Made by a program: the position numbers and the translations under genes. Under the pieces are notes generated by a model, which was given only the letters and a program-made list of their open reading frames with translations, did not search any database and was not told the DNA's origin. A stretch of DNA of 64,000 bases from Palsa-360 sp963710315 (lineage in GTDB: Bacteria; Acidobacteriota; Terriglobia; Acidiferrales; UBA7541). Shown here piece by piece: positions 42,629 to 51,247 of this stretch. Location: positions 186,001 through 250,000 of the forward strand of contig CAVPZW010000007.1 in NCBI GenBank assembly GCA_963710315.1. Direction: 5' to 3'. The stretch's first letter is position 1; each line of letters starts with the position of its first letter.

Positions 42629-44309
42629 ATGGACCCGCGTCTCAGAGAACACAGCCGCATCATCGTCGACGGCCCGTCGAGAGCGCCCGCGCGCGCCTAT
42701 TTTTACGCCATCGGCCTGACCGATGCGGATTTGGCCAAGCCGCTGGTCGGCATTGCCAACACCTGGATCGAAGCGATGCCCTGCAATTCGCACCTGCGCC
42801 ATCTCGCCGAAAAGGTGAAGGAAGGTGTGCGCGCGGCGGGCGGCACGCCGTTGGAATTCAACACCATCGCCATTAGCGACGGCGAAACCATGGGCACCGA
42901 GGGCATGAAAGCCTCACTGGTGAGCCGCGAATTGATCGCCGATTCCATCGAGCTTGTCGGCCACGGCTACATGTTTGACGCCATGGTCGCTCTGGCCGGA
43001 TGCGACAAGACCATTCCCGCAACCGCCATGGGCCTGACGCGCCTGAACCTGCCGAGTCTGGTCCTTTACGGCGGTTCGATTCAGCCCGGGCGTTTCCGCG
43101 GGCACGACGTCACCATTCAAGATGTGTTCGAAGCCGTCGGCGCGCACTCGGCAGGAAAAATGTCCGACGCCGATTTGAAGGAAATCGAAAGCGTGGCCTG
43201 TCCCGGAGCGGGCGCCTGCGGCGGGCAGTTCACGGCCAACACCATGGCCACGGCGCTGGAATTTATCGGCCTCACGCCCATGGGACTCGGCAACGTGCCC
43301 GCCACCGATCCCAAGAAAGATGACGCCGCCTATCAAGCCGGAACACTGGTGATGGAATTGCTTCGTAAAGGCATCACGCCACGCAAAATTCTGACGCGCC
43401 AGGCCTTTGAAAATGCAATCTTCGCCGTGGTCGCCACCGGCGGCTCAACAAACGCCGTGCTCCATTTGCTGGCAATGGCTAAAGAAGCGAATATCGAATT
43501 TCAAACTCGACGACTTCGGCGACATCAGCGCCAAGACTCCCCTGCTGGCCGACATGAAGCCCTGGGGCAGATTCACGGCGGTGGATTTGTACAACGCCGG
43601 AGGAAACGCACTGCTCGCAAAGCGCCTGCTGGACGCGGGCTTACTGCATCGCGGACAGATGACCGCCAGCCTGAAAACGCTGGACGAGGAAGCCATGGCG
43701 GCGAAAGAAAAGCCCGGTCAGGACGTCGTGCACCCGCTGTCCGACCCGATCAAGACCACCGGCGGCTTGATGGTTTTGCGCGGCAATCTTGTGCCCGACG
43801 GATGCGTGGTGAAAACCTCCGGCCACGAAAAACCATATCATCGCGGCCCGGCGCGCGTTTTTGATCGTGAAGAAGAAGCCATGGATGCAGCCGTGAAAGG
43901 ACTAATCAAAAAGGGAGACGTGGTCATCGTGCGCTACGAAGGGCCGTGCGGCGGTCCCGGCATGCGCGAAATGTTGGGCTTGACCGCGGCGCTCGTGGGC
44001 CAGGGGCTTGGCGAAGACGTTGCGCTCTTGACCGACGGCCGCTTCAGCGGCGCTACGCGCGGCCTGATGGCCGGCCACGCCGCTCCGGAAGCCGCGCACG
44101 GCGGCCCCATCGCCATCGTCGCCGAGGGCGATCAAATCGTTTTCGATCTGGCGACAAAGAGCCTGCGCATCGAATTGAGCGACGCGGAAATCAAGGCGCG
44201 CCTGGCAAAATGGAAAGCGCCCGCTCCCAAATACAAGACCGGTGTCTTCGCGAAATACGCGAAGCTAGTCAGTTCGGCGTCGCTCGGAGCGATAACAACC
44301 GCCGAGTAG
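42629..44309 (+). pseudogene. ilvD: Dihydroxy-acid dehydratase with a +1 frameshift
   Basis: Third enzyme of branched-chain amino acid synthesis, an Fe-S protein. The first frame (from 42629) has GIANTWIEAMPCNSHLRHLA, FNTIAISDGETMGTEGMKAS, VALAGCDKTIPA and CPGAGACGGQFTANTMA, the cluster cysteines. It leaves frame after EANIEF; the second frame resumes with KLDDFGDISAKTPLLADMKP and goes on through RYEGPCGGPGMREML and LLTDGRFSGATRG. One extra T at 43499-43501 (GAATTTCAAAC for GAATTCAAAC) accounts for it. Repaired length is 559 residues, normal for the family. The stop TAG lies in a family 1 repeat. It follows ilvC by 270 bp. Confidence 0.9.
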
Positions 44310-44388
44310 GACAGGCTTCAGCCTGTCTGCTTTTGATCTCTGCCGCACAGGCACGAATCAAAAACAGACAGCATAAAGCCAGTCCTAC
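44306..44388. repeat. Family 1 inverted repeat overlapping the ilvD stop
   Basis: GTAGGACAGGCTTCAGCCTG and a decayed right arm (CAGCATAAAGCCAGTCCTAC). The ilvD stop TAG at 44307-44309 is part of the repeat's leading GTAG. Confidence 0.85.
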
Positions 44389-44413
44389 TCAAAGCAGTGA
44401 ACTGGAGAGTGCC

Positions 44414-45493
44414 ATGAAAAATAAGCGTCGAACTTTTTCGATTGTCGCGGTTACGGCCCTGTTCTTCGCAGCCGCAGCCGTGACCATGGCCGACTCGCTC
44501 ATCCTGAAGGAGCAAGGCAGCTTCTTCGTCGGCGGCCACACAATTTTCACCGACGCACTCACCGGATCGACCAGCGGATTTCTGGGCAGCGGGATCAACA
44601 CGGGAAGCATTACCGTTGACCAGATGTACGTTCAGTATCAGATTCCCGAGGGCACAGATTCACATGTGCCCGTAGTGATGGTGCACGGCTGCTGCCTCAG
44701 TTCCAAAAGCTACGAAACCACTCCTGACGGCCGCATGGGCTGGAACGAATATTTTTTACGAAAACACCGCTCTGTTTATTTGCCCGACCAGGTTTCCCGA
44801 GGCCGCTCCGGATTCGATGCCACCATCTACAACGAAATTAAACTGGGAAAGCGTCCGGCCAGCGACATGCCCGAAATTCGCACGGCGACCCACGAAATTG
44901 CCTGGCTGGGCTTCCGTTTCGGCCCTGCTCCGGGAAAAGCGTTCGCCAACGAGCAATTCCCTGTCGAGGCCATGGATGAGTTTGACAAACAGGTGATCCC
45001 AGATCTGAACGGCACGCTTCCCGCCGTCAATCCCACTTGGACCAATTTGTCAGGCCTTGCTATTAAGTTGAAGGGCGCCGTTTTGATGGGCCACTCCGAA
45101 TCGGGCTTTTTCCCCGAACAGGCCGCGCTCATCAATCCCAGCGACATCAAAGCGGTGATTACCATCGAAACCGGTTGCCCCGCGCTAAACCCCGAGCAAA
45201 TTTCAAAGCTGGCAAAGATTCCAACGCTCGTGGTTTTCGGCGATCACATCGAAGACGCCGCCACTTCGCCGATCAATTGGCCCGAGAGATTTAATTCCTG
45301 CCAGCAATTTGTGCAGCAGGTCAAGGCTGCGGGCGGCGACGCCACCATGATGCACCTCCCCAAGTACGGACAATTCGGCAACAGCCACATGCTCATGCAG
45401 GACAAGAACAGCAACCAGGTTGCCGACCTGATCCTGAAGTGGATTGACGAGCACGTGGAAAACAAGAAAGCCTCCGCCAGCAAGAAAAACTAA
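44414..45493 (+). CDS. Secreted alpha/beta hydrolase
   Basis: The 359-residue protein has a signal peptide (FSIVAVTALFFAAAAVTMAD) and an alpha/beta hydrolase fold. The oxyanion region is VPVVMVHGCCLSSKSYETTP, the strand after it YLPDQVSRGRSGFD, and the nucleophile elbow GHSESGFFP. A late acidic residue lies in VVFGDHIED and the His of the triad is probably in GNSHMLMQDK. It resembles esterase-like hydrolases annotated only as alpha/beta hydrolase. The ATG at 44414 has GGAGAG 4 bases upstream; a longer frame upstream overlaps ilvD and is a shadow. The substrate is unknown. Confidence 0.85.
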   Translation: MKNKRRTFSIVAVTALFFAAAAVTMADSLILKEQGSFFVGGHTIFTDALTGSTSGFLGSGINTGSITVDQMYVQYQIPEGTDSHVPVVMVHGCCLSSKSYETTPDGRMGWNEYFLRKHRSVYLPDQVSRGRSGFDATIYNEIKLGKRPASDMPEIRTATHEIAWLGFRFGPAPGKAFANEQFPVEAMDEFDKQVIPDLNGTLPAVNPTWTNLSGLAIKLKGAVLMGHSESGFFPEQAALINPSDIKAVITIETGCPALNPEQISKLAKIPTLVVFGDHIEDAATSPINWPERFNSCQQFVQQVKAAGGDATMMHLPKYGQFGNSHMLMQDKNSNQVADLILKWIDEHVENKKASASKKN

Positions 45494-45513
45494 ATCTCGC
45501 CGAAAGATCTGCC

Positions 45514-45819
45514 ATGGATCGCAAAACACAATTGACAGCCGAGCTAAGGGCCCTGTGCACGCTGTGCGATGAGGCTGTCCCGCGCAATTTGCGGCAGAAT
45601 TTAATCCAATCGCTCAGCCCGCGCAAGTTCGCCGAGCCCGAGTATCGAGTCGTTTTTGAATCCATCTGCGCGCTGTTTCCACACGGCCCCATCACTGCGG
45701 CAAGCTTGCGCGTCCACTTGATCAATCGCGGCTTTCCCGACACCGACACGGAAGCCTACTTCAAGCCTGCCCCAACCGCAGCGCGCGACCCGGAGCAAGC
45801 TGGCAACGGAAAACAATGA
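45514..45819 (+). CDS. Small hypothetical protein
   Basis: The 101-residue soluble protein has a helical core (LTAELRALCTLCDEAVPRNL, NLIQSLSPRKF, YRVVFESICALFPHGPITAA, LRVHLINRGFPDTDTEAYF). This weakly recalls the helical bundle of DnaB-type N-terminal domains, but the likeness is not enough for a name. It ends in ATGA, where the next gene's start overlaps its stop, so both are probably translated together. Found 20 bases after the hydrolase. Confidence 0.65.
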   Translation: MDRKTQLTAELRALCTLCDEAVPRNLRQNLIQSLSPRKFAEPEYRVVFESICALFPHGPITAASLRVHLINRGFPDTDTEAYFKPAPTAARDPEQAGNGKQ

Positions 45820-46680
45820 CGGAAGAAGCTCCAACCGGCCGCGCTTTTCGAAAGTCTCTTGGGCAATTCTATTTCTCGCCTGCGGGGCGATCGCCATCGC
45901 GCTGATCGTTTGGGGCGGCACACTTCTCCAACTTGTCCGTGAATCCCTCATGCAGCGCGTGACTTCCGGCCACTACGTCATTCTGTTCCCCACCGGAGCG
46001 CAGCCGCGGAATGCCATGAAAGAATTCGCGGAGCGCAGAGAGCGCATGTTTGCGGCCATGCAGAAGAAGCTAGGCGGGGACGGCACAAACACCACAATCC
46101 GCATCGTTATAGCGCCCGATTACCAGAAGGGGCAGCAAGGAGATAGAGGCCAGCTGCCAGCCTACCAGGTCACCGGAACAACCATCCGAACCAAGCCGGC
46201 CGGAAATCTTCAACTTCCGGCCGCCGCCGATGCCGAGGCGCTCCTGCATGAATCCTGGGCAATCCCGGAAACGCGCAAATCACCCGATGGATCGCCCTGT
46301 GGCTCGCGGGGCAATCGGCCGGCACGGATTTGGGAATGGCTGCCGCACAGGTGGAGCAGCGACTTGGGCACAAAAAAGTAGAAAGTTTGCTGGCCGATCC
46401 GGGCGGAGAAATTTCATCTACGAGAGACAGGGACGCGCTAGGCGCCGCATGGATCAGCGAAATTGCCGAATTCGGCGGCACGGGCACAGTAAGAAAACTT
46501 TATGACGCCAACATTGCGCATCCCAACATCGCCGAAGTGACATCCGCACTCGGCACGACTCCACTGGAACTCGACCGCAAATGGCAATTGTGGATGTACG
46601 CGTATCTGGCGGGGATGCCCTCAATGCCGAGCGATTCCACCATGCCCATGGATATGCCGATGCCGGGCGGAAACCAGTGA
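45816..46680 (+). pseudogene. Membrane-anchored protein with two frameshifts, maybe peptidase MA-like
   Basis: Three frames together give one plausible protein. It starts MTEEAPTGRAFRK at 45816, then, after one missing base near 45855, SWAILFLACGAIAIALIVWG (a membrane helix) and a soluble part with YVILFPTGAQPRNAMKEFAE. Translation leaves frame after LLHESW near 46257, where GGG probably should be GGGG, and resumes as GNPGNAQITRWIALWLAGQS through to a Met/Pro-rich end (MPMDMPMPGGNQ). The LLHES...RWIALWLAG layout recalls peptidase MA proteins (HELTH...WLxEG) with a degenerate zinc motif. Both indels are single bases. Function unknown. Confidence 0.6.
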
Positions 46681-46798
46681 CTGGTGACTAGTGGCTGGTG
46701 ATTCGTGAATCCTAATTCGCAGCTCGTAAATTGTGAACCGTGATTCGTGAGTTGTTAATTGTGAATTACGAATTGTGATTTGTGAGTTGTGTATTCCG
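46678..46798. repeat. Family 6 degenerate tandem tract (GTGATTCGTGA-like)
   Basis: Repeated variants of GTGACTGGTGACTAGTG, GTGATTCGTGA and GTGAATTACGAATTGTG follow the stop of the frameshifted gene. Orientation is opposite to the tract at 42541. A-T rich sequence (46820-46870) follows, with no gene up to 46951. Confidence 0.75.
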
Positions 46799-46951
46799 AG
46801 CGGCAGCCTTTGAATTGCGGTATTGTTTTTTAATTTTAAATTTCAAATTTGAAATATTAAATGTTAGGTTTGAAATTTGGCCTTTGCCTCTGCAATCCTC
46901 AATTCCCTTGGGCCCCTTCCGCTGCCCGGAAAAAACCGCGATATTCGCATT

Positions 46952-48073
46952 TCACAAATTCAAATCGCCATACTTGCTTGCGGCTAAATGGAAGGCTTGC
47001 AGCAGCGCGGGATTGCGCGGGGGCGAAGCATTGCTCCACCGGCCTGGAATTTTGTAGCCGCAGGAGGGGCACGCGCCGTCGCGCAGCAAATTCTCAATCA
47101 CATCGTGCCAGGAGCGGCGAATCACAATCTTGCCGCAACCGGGACAGATGGTGCTCGCGGCGCCGTTGTGTATATTCCCCTCGTAGACGTAGTGCAGGCC
47201 AGCGTCCAGCGCAATTTTGCGCGCGGCATGCAGCGTTTCGGGGGGCGTGCCCGGCTTGTCGCGCAGCTTGAAATCCGGGTGGAAAGCCGTGAAATGCAGC
47301 GGCACATCCGTGCCAAGATGCTCCACGATCCAATCCGATAGCCGGCGAATTTCGTCCGGATCGTCGTTCAGCGTGGGAATCAAAAGATTGGTGATTTCAA
47401 ACCAGACGTTCGTTTCTTCCTTCAGCCAGGTGAGCATGTCCAGCACGGGCTGCAAATGTGTAAGAGTGATCTTGCCGTAAAATCCCTCAGTGAACGCTTT
47501 CAGATCCACATTGGCGGCGTCCACATGATCGTAAATATCGTGAAACGCTTCCCGCGTGATGTACCCGTTGGTGACCATCACGGTGCGAACGTCCGCTTCG
47601 CGCGCGGCAGCGCAAATGTTCACCACGTACTCGCCCCAAATGGTCGGCTCGTTATATGTAAACGCGATGGACGGGCAGCCGTAGCGAATGGCCAGCGCCA
47701 CAATATCTTCCGCGGGAATGTGCGTCGAGCGCACCTGGTCGGACTGCGATTTGGAAATGCTCCAGTTCTGGCAGAAGAAGCAGCCCATGTTGCATCCCGC
47801 CGTGCCCAGCGAAAACACGTTCGTGCCCGGCAGAAAATGATTGAGCGGCTTCTTCTCGATGGGATCGATTTGCAGCGCAGCCGGAGAAGCGTATCCCAGG
47901 CTATAGAGCTTTCCACCCTGATTCACGCGAATGAAACAAAAGCCGGCCTGCCCTTCCCCGATGTGGCAATGCCTCGGGCAAAGATAGCAGTGCACGCGCC
48001 CGTCGGGCATGGGCTCCCACCAGCGCCCCTCGTGCAGCGATTGCGTTTTCTGAAATATTTTTAGTGAAGTCAT
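46952..48073 (-). CDS. amrS: AmmeMemoRadiSam-system radical SAM enzyme
   Basis: The 373-residue protein belongs to the AmrS group, close to pyruvate-formate-lyase activating enzymes. It has CYLCPRHCHIGEGQAGFCFI at the N-terminus and the radical-SAM [4Fe-4S] motif GTAGCNMGCFFCQNWSISKS. It also has AFTYNEPTIWGEYV, the block LKAFTEGFYGKIT and a C-terminal zinc-ribbon-like part (CPGCGKIVIRR...CPSCGYKIPG). The system's usual partners, AMMECR1 and MEMO-like proteins, are not in the window. The ATG at 48073 is preferred over the long upstream frame. The substrate of these enzymes is not known. Confidence 0.9.
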   Translation of the reverse strand: MTSLKIFQKTQSLHEGRWWEPMPDGRVHCYLCPRHCHIGEGQAGFCFIRVNQGGKLYSLGYASPAALQIDPIEKKPLNHFLPGTNVFSLGTAGCNMGCFFCQNWSISKSQSDQVRSTHIPAEDIVALAIRYGCPSIAFTYNEPTIWGEYVVNICAAAREADVRTVMVTNGYITREAFHDIYDHVDAANVDLKAFTEGFYGKITLTHLQPVLDMLTWLKEETNVWFEITNLLIPTLNDDPDEIRRLSDWIVEHLGTDVPLHFTAFHPDFKLRDKPGTPPETLHAARKIALDAGLHYVYEGNIHNGAASTICPGCGKIVIRRSWHDVIENLLRDGACPSCGYKIPGRWSNASPPRNPALLQAFHLAASKYGDLNL

Positions 48074-48089
48074 GGACAACCTCGATTCT

Positions 48090-48320
48090 CTAGCGAGGCG
48101 TGTGTCCGCTTTGCACCCGCCAGCGCTCGTCCACCCAGGCGATGAAACGAGAAAGCTGCTTGCGCTCGCGCCAAACAAGCCGGAAAAATTGCGCGGGGCC
48201 CAGCGCATGCATGTCTCCGCCGAAAAACGTTTCCAGGCGCCAGCGAATGTACGGGCTGGCCCACGGGCGCAGGCGGTATCCCTTGGCCGTGATCCAATAG
48301 TAGCGCAGCGCGGTGAGCAT
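48090..48320 (-). CDS. Small hypothetical protein upstream of amrS
   Basis: With the ATG at 48320 (or GTG 48323) the product is 76 residues, rich in aromatic and basic residues: MLTALRYYWITAKGYRLRPW, YIRWRLETFFGGDMHALGPA and WRERKQLSRFIAWVDERWRV. The amphipathic helices could lie on a membrane or bind nucleic acid. It lies 16 bases upstream of amrS on the same strand and may be in one operon with it. No family is recognised. Confidence 0.55.
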   Translation of the reverse strand: MLTALRYYWITAKGYRLRPWASPYIRWRLETFFGGDMHALGPAQFFRLVWRERKQLSRFIAWVDERWRVQSGHTPR

Positions 48321-48328
48321 CACGCGGG

Positions 48329-48526
48329 CTAGTCCCACCCATCGCGCTGCCGCAGCGAAACGATGTGCGCCACATGGTGACGTCCGTGCCAGGGATAGTA
48401 GTGCACAAGATTGTCCACGGTCATTGCTCCATTCACCGCCAACGGCGGGCGGCCCACAAACACGGTCGTGCCGCCGGATAGTACATCCCCAGTGTAACGC
48501 AGTTCGCCTCGGACGAGTTTTTCCAC
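48329..48526 (-). pseudogene. C-terminal fragment of a DinB/YfiT-type protein
   Basis: The end VDNLVHYYPWHGRHHVAHIV is the characteristic last helix of DinB/YfiT metal-dependent transferases, which includes a metal-binding His. Only about 65 residues are in frame; a TAA stop and a small hairpin repeat (48553-48590) lie directly upstream, so the first 100 or so residues of a normal domain are absent. It begins with GTG 48526. It looks like the remnant of a gene cut by a repeat, though a short real protein is possible. Confidence 0.5.
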
Positions 48527-48552
48527 ATTGCCCGCCGCGCAAATCGCTTAAG

Positions 48553-48590
48553 CACTGCTGTAGCCTGCCTCTTCAGAGGCGGGCTACAAA
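48553..48590. repeat. Short hairpin repeat GTAGCCTGCCTC...GAGGCGGGCTAC
   Basis: GTAGCCTGCCTCT and AGAGGCGGGCTAC face each other with a 2-base loop and one mismatch. It shares the GTAG/CTAC ends of family 1 but a different body. It sits at the broken 5' edge of the DinB-like fragment. Confidence 0.75.
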
Positions 48591-48715
48591 GGGCGCGGCA
48601 CAAACCGCCGCCGAAACATCGCGCGCTTGAATTTTCCTTTGCACAGGAGTAGCGTGGGCTTCGACTCGCCCGCATAACGCGTGCCAACATCGAATCGCAG
48701 AGAAGGAGAAAAGAC

Positions 48716-50221
48716 ATGGCAACTACAGCGCCAGCGCCCTCACTCGATCAGAATGTTTCGCAGTTTGTAGCAAAGACGCACAAAATTCTAATTAACGGCA
48801 AGTGGGAAGAAGCCGCCTCCGGCAAAACTTTCCCCACCTACAATCCCGCAACCGGCGATGTTCTTTCCCGCGTTGCCGAGGGTGACAAGGAAGACGTGAA
48901 TCGCGCCGTGAAGGCGGCCCGCGCCGCGTTCGACAGCGGCCCATGGTCGAAACTCACGCCGTCGCAGCGCGGCCGCATGATTTGGAAGCTTGGCGATTTG
49001 ATCGAAAGCCATTTGGAAGAATTCGCGCAACTGGAATCGCTCGACAACGGAAAACCTCTCACCATCGCGCGCGTGGCTGACGTGCCCCTGGCCGCCGACC
49101 TGTTCCGCTACATGGCGGGATGGGCCACCAAGATCGAAGGCAACACCATTCCAATTTCCGCGGGCGGCGGAAAAACGCAATTCCTGGCCTATACGTTGCG
49201 CGAATCGGTGGGCGTCGTCGGACAAATAATTCCCTGGAATTTCCCGCTGCTGATGGCCGCCTGGAAACTTGGCCCTGCGCTGGCCACCGGATGCACGGTG
49301 GTGCTGAAGCCCGCGGAGCAAACCCCGCTCACCGCGCTGCTGCTCGGCGAACTGATTCAGGAAGCAGGCATTCCCGACGGCGTCGTGAATATCGTTCCCG
49401 GCTACGGCGAGACGGCGGGCGCCGCGCTGGCCGCGCATCCGGATGTGGACAAAGTCGCCTTCACCGGTTCCACGGAAGTCGGCAAATTGATTTTGCATGC
49501 CGCTGCCGGCAACTTGAAAAAAGTTTCCCTGGAGCTGGGCGGAAAATCTCCCAACATCATTCTGCAGGACGCGGATGTGGAGGCGGCCATCCCCGGAGCG
49601 GCCAGCGCCATTTTCTTCAATCACGGCCAGTGCTGCTGCGCGGGCTCGCGGCTGTTTGTCGAACACGACATTTTCGACAAGGTCGTGGAGGGCGTTGCAC
49701 AACATGCCAACAACATCCGCATTGGCCCCGGAATGGATCCCGCGAGCGACATGGGCCCGCTGGTTTCCGAAGAACAGCTCAATCGCGTGTGCGGCTATCT
49801 CGAATCGGGTATCTCGGAGGGCGCAAAGGCCGTCACCGGCGGATCGCGTGAAGGAAACAAAGGCTACTTCGTCAAGCCCACCGTTCTCGTAAACACCAAC
49901 GACAAGATGAAAGTGGTGCGCGAAGAAATTTTCGGGCCGGTGGTCACCGTAATTCCCTTCCGCAGCGTCGACGAAATCGCCGCGCAGGCCAACAACTCCA
50001 ACTATGGCCTGGCGGCAGGCGTGTGGACTCGCGACATCAAAAAAGCCCACAAGATCGCCAGCCTGCTGCGCGCCGGAACCGTGTGGATCAATTGCTATAA
50101 CGTCTTTGACGCCGCTCTTCCCTTCGGCGGCTACAAAGAGTCCGGCTGGGGCCGCGAAATGGGCCACGAAGTCCTCGAGCAGTACACAGAGGTCAAGGCC
50201 GTGTGCACCCCGATTTCGTAG
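48716..50221 (+). CDS. NAD(P)-dependent aldehyde dehydrogenase
   Basis: Oxidises an aldehyde to the acid; the 501-residue protein is of the ALDH1/betaine-aldehyde type. Blocks include NGKWEEAASGKTFPTYNPAT and VVGQIIPWNFPLLMAAWKLG (cofactor site). The general-base Glu lies in VSLELGGKSPNIILQDADVE, and the nucleophile is a Cys of NHGQCCCAGSRLFV. EEIFGPVVTVIPF and the C-terminal GYKESGWGREMGHEVLEQYT follow. AGAAGGAG lies 7 bases before the ATG. The physiological aldehyde cannot be told from sequence; no alcohol dehydrogenase or choline gene is near. Confidence 0.94.
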   Translation: MATTAPAPSLDQNVSQFVAKTHKILINGKWEEAASGKTFPTYNPATGDVLSRVAEGDKEDVNRAVKAARAAFDSGPWSKLTPSQRGRMIWKLGDLIESHLEEFAQLESLDNGKPLTIARVADVPLAADLFRYMAGWATKIEGNTIPISAGGGKTQFLAYTLRESVGVVGQIIPWNFPLLMAAWKLGPALATGCTVVLKPAEQTPLTALLLGELIQEAGIPDGVVNIVPGYGETAGAALAAHPDVDKVAFTGSTEVGKLILHAAAGNLKKVSLELGGKSPNIILQDADVEAAIPGAASAIFFNHGQCCCAGSRLFVEHDIFDKVVEGVAQHANNIRIGPGMDPASDMGPLVSEEQLNRVCGYLESGISEGAKAVTGGSREGNKGYFVKPTVLVNTNDKMKVVREEIFGPVVTVIPFRSVDEIAAQANNSNYGLAAGVWTRDIKKAHKIASLLRAGTVWINCYNVFDAALPFGGYKESGWGREMGHEVLEQYTEVKAVCTPIS

Positions 50222-50261
50222 AAGGAAAAGCTTGCAGCGAATATATTGAAATTGGGCTTAC

Positions 50262-50478
50262 GTGGCATAGGCTTCAGCCTGTGCGGGTTTAGTCCTTGCA
50301 AGGTCGAAACCAGCACAGGCTGAACAGACTGCGGAAAAAGTAATATTTGTCATCCCGAGCGAAGCGAGGGATCTGCTTTTTTCCACGCGTTCCAAGAAAC
50401 AGCAGATTCCTCGGGCAGACCCCGCCCTTCGGAATGACACATTGCGAGTTTTTCCGCATCCTGTGAAGCCTATGCCAC
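50262..50478. repeat. Composite repeat: family 2 element nested in family 1 arms
   Basis: Outer arms GTGGCATAGGCTTCAGCCTG and TGTGAAGCCTATGCCAC. Between them lie a second left-half hairpin, TGCGGAAAAAGTAA facing TTTTTCCGCA, and a family 2 variant (TTTGTCATCCCGAGCGAAGC to CCTTCGGAATGACAC). The order matches the element at 24816-24990 part for part. Confidence 0.87.
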
Positions 50479-50479
50479 T

Positions 50480-51151
50480 TTACTGCGCCAGCGCGCGCAC
50501 CCAGATGCGGCTGGTCGCCGGCTTGCCGAGATGGATGGTTCGATTGCCCACCGTGAGCGTCATTGTTTCGTCATACTCGCGATTGCGGACGCGGGCGCGA
50601 GCGCCGGGATGGAGCGCGAGGCCTGAGAGAAATTTCAGAAATTCCGGATCTTTTTCGTAGACGCATAGAACTTCGACGGTGCGGCCGGTTTCCACATCGG
50701 AGAGCGGGACCGCGCCATGCTTGCGCCGCAGCTTGGCGAGGCCGCCTTGCAGCGGCACGCCATGGGGGCAAAAACCTTCGGCGCCGAAACGCGCCAGCAG
50801 CAATTTTTCCACTTCGGGCGAAATTCCATGTTCGAGGCGCTCGGCTTCGTCGTGCGCGCGCGTCCAGTCCAGGCCGATCACTTCAGTGAGCAGTTTTTCC
50901 GCCAGCTGATGTCGCATGGCCAGGCGATCCGCAATGCTGCTGCCCTTGCGGGTCAGAGCGATGCGCCCATCGCGGCGCACCACGAGCAATCCATCGCGCG
51001 TCATGCGCTTCAGCGCAGCGGTCACGGCCGGCGGCGTAACGCCCAACTCCTCCGCCAGGCGCGCGCTGATTGGCTCGTGCTCTTCCTGGACCATCTCCCA
51101 GATGGCCTTCAGGTAATCTTCGCGCGACACACTGGTTTTTTCACGCCGCAT
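50480..51151 (-). CDS. MntR/DtxR-family metal-dependent repressor
   Basis: The 223-residue regulator has an N-terminal winged helix (REDYLKAIWEMVQEEHEPIS, ELGVTPPAVTAALKRMTRDG), a metal-binding and dimer domain with RMRHQ/HDEAERLEHGIS (here LAMRHQLAEKLL and RAHDEAERLEHGISPEVE), and a C-terminal FeoA/SH3-like domain from about residue 145. This layout is the iron/manganese DtxR-MntR family. The ATG at 51151 directly follows GGAGATGC. Targets are unknown; the next gene upstream (arsC-like) is on the same strand behind a repeat and no metal transporter is nearby. Confidence 0.9.
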   Translation of the reverse strand: MRREKTSVSREDYLKAIWEMVQEEHEPISARLAEELGVTPPAVTAALKRMTRDGLLVVRRDGRIALTRKGSSIADRLAMRHQLAEKLLTEVIGLDWTRAHDEAERLEHGISPEVEKLLLARFGAEGFCPHGVPLQGGLAKLRRKHGAVPLSDVETGRTVEVLCVYEKDPEFLKFLSGLALHPGARARVRNREYDETMTLTVGNRTIHLGKPATSRIWVRALAQ

Positions 51152-51160
51152 GCATCTCCA

Positions 51161-51247
51161 GTAGGACAGCCACTCTTGGCTGTCCGCTTTTTGCAGCTGC
51201 AATCTTGCTAAGAAAAGCCCGGGGACAGCCAAGAGTGGCTGTCCTAC
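51161..51247. repeat. Family 4 inverted repeat (GTAGGACAGCCACTCTTGGC)
   Basis: GTAGGACAGCCACTCTTGGC and GCCAAGAGTGGCTGTCCTAC enclose about 45 bases. The stop of the arsC-like gene (minus strand, 51244-51246) is part of its GTAG end, and its other end lies just before the ribosome site of the DtxR-type gene. A decayed half copy lies at 60962. Confidence 0.9.

Noticed and set aside
43946..45493. A 515-residue ORF covering the alpha/beta hydrolase
   Set aside because: Its first 150 residues are Arg-rich and antiparallel in character to ilvD coding; the hydrolase has its own signal peptide and ribosome site at 44414.
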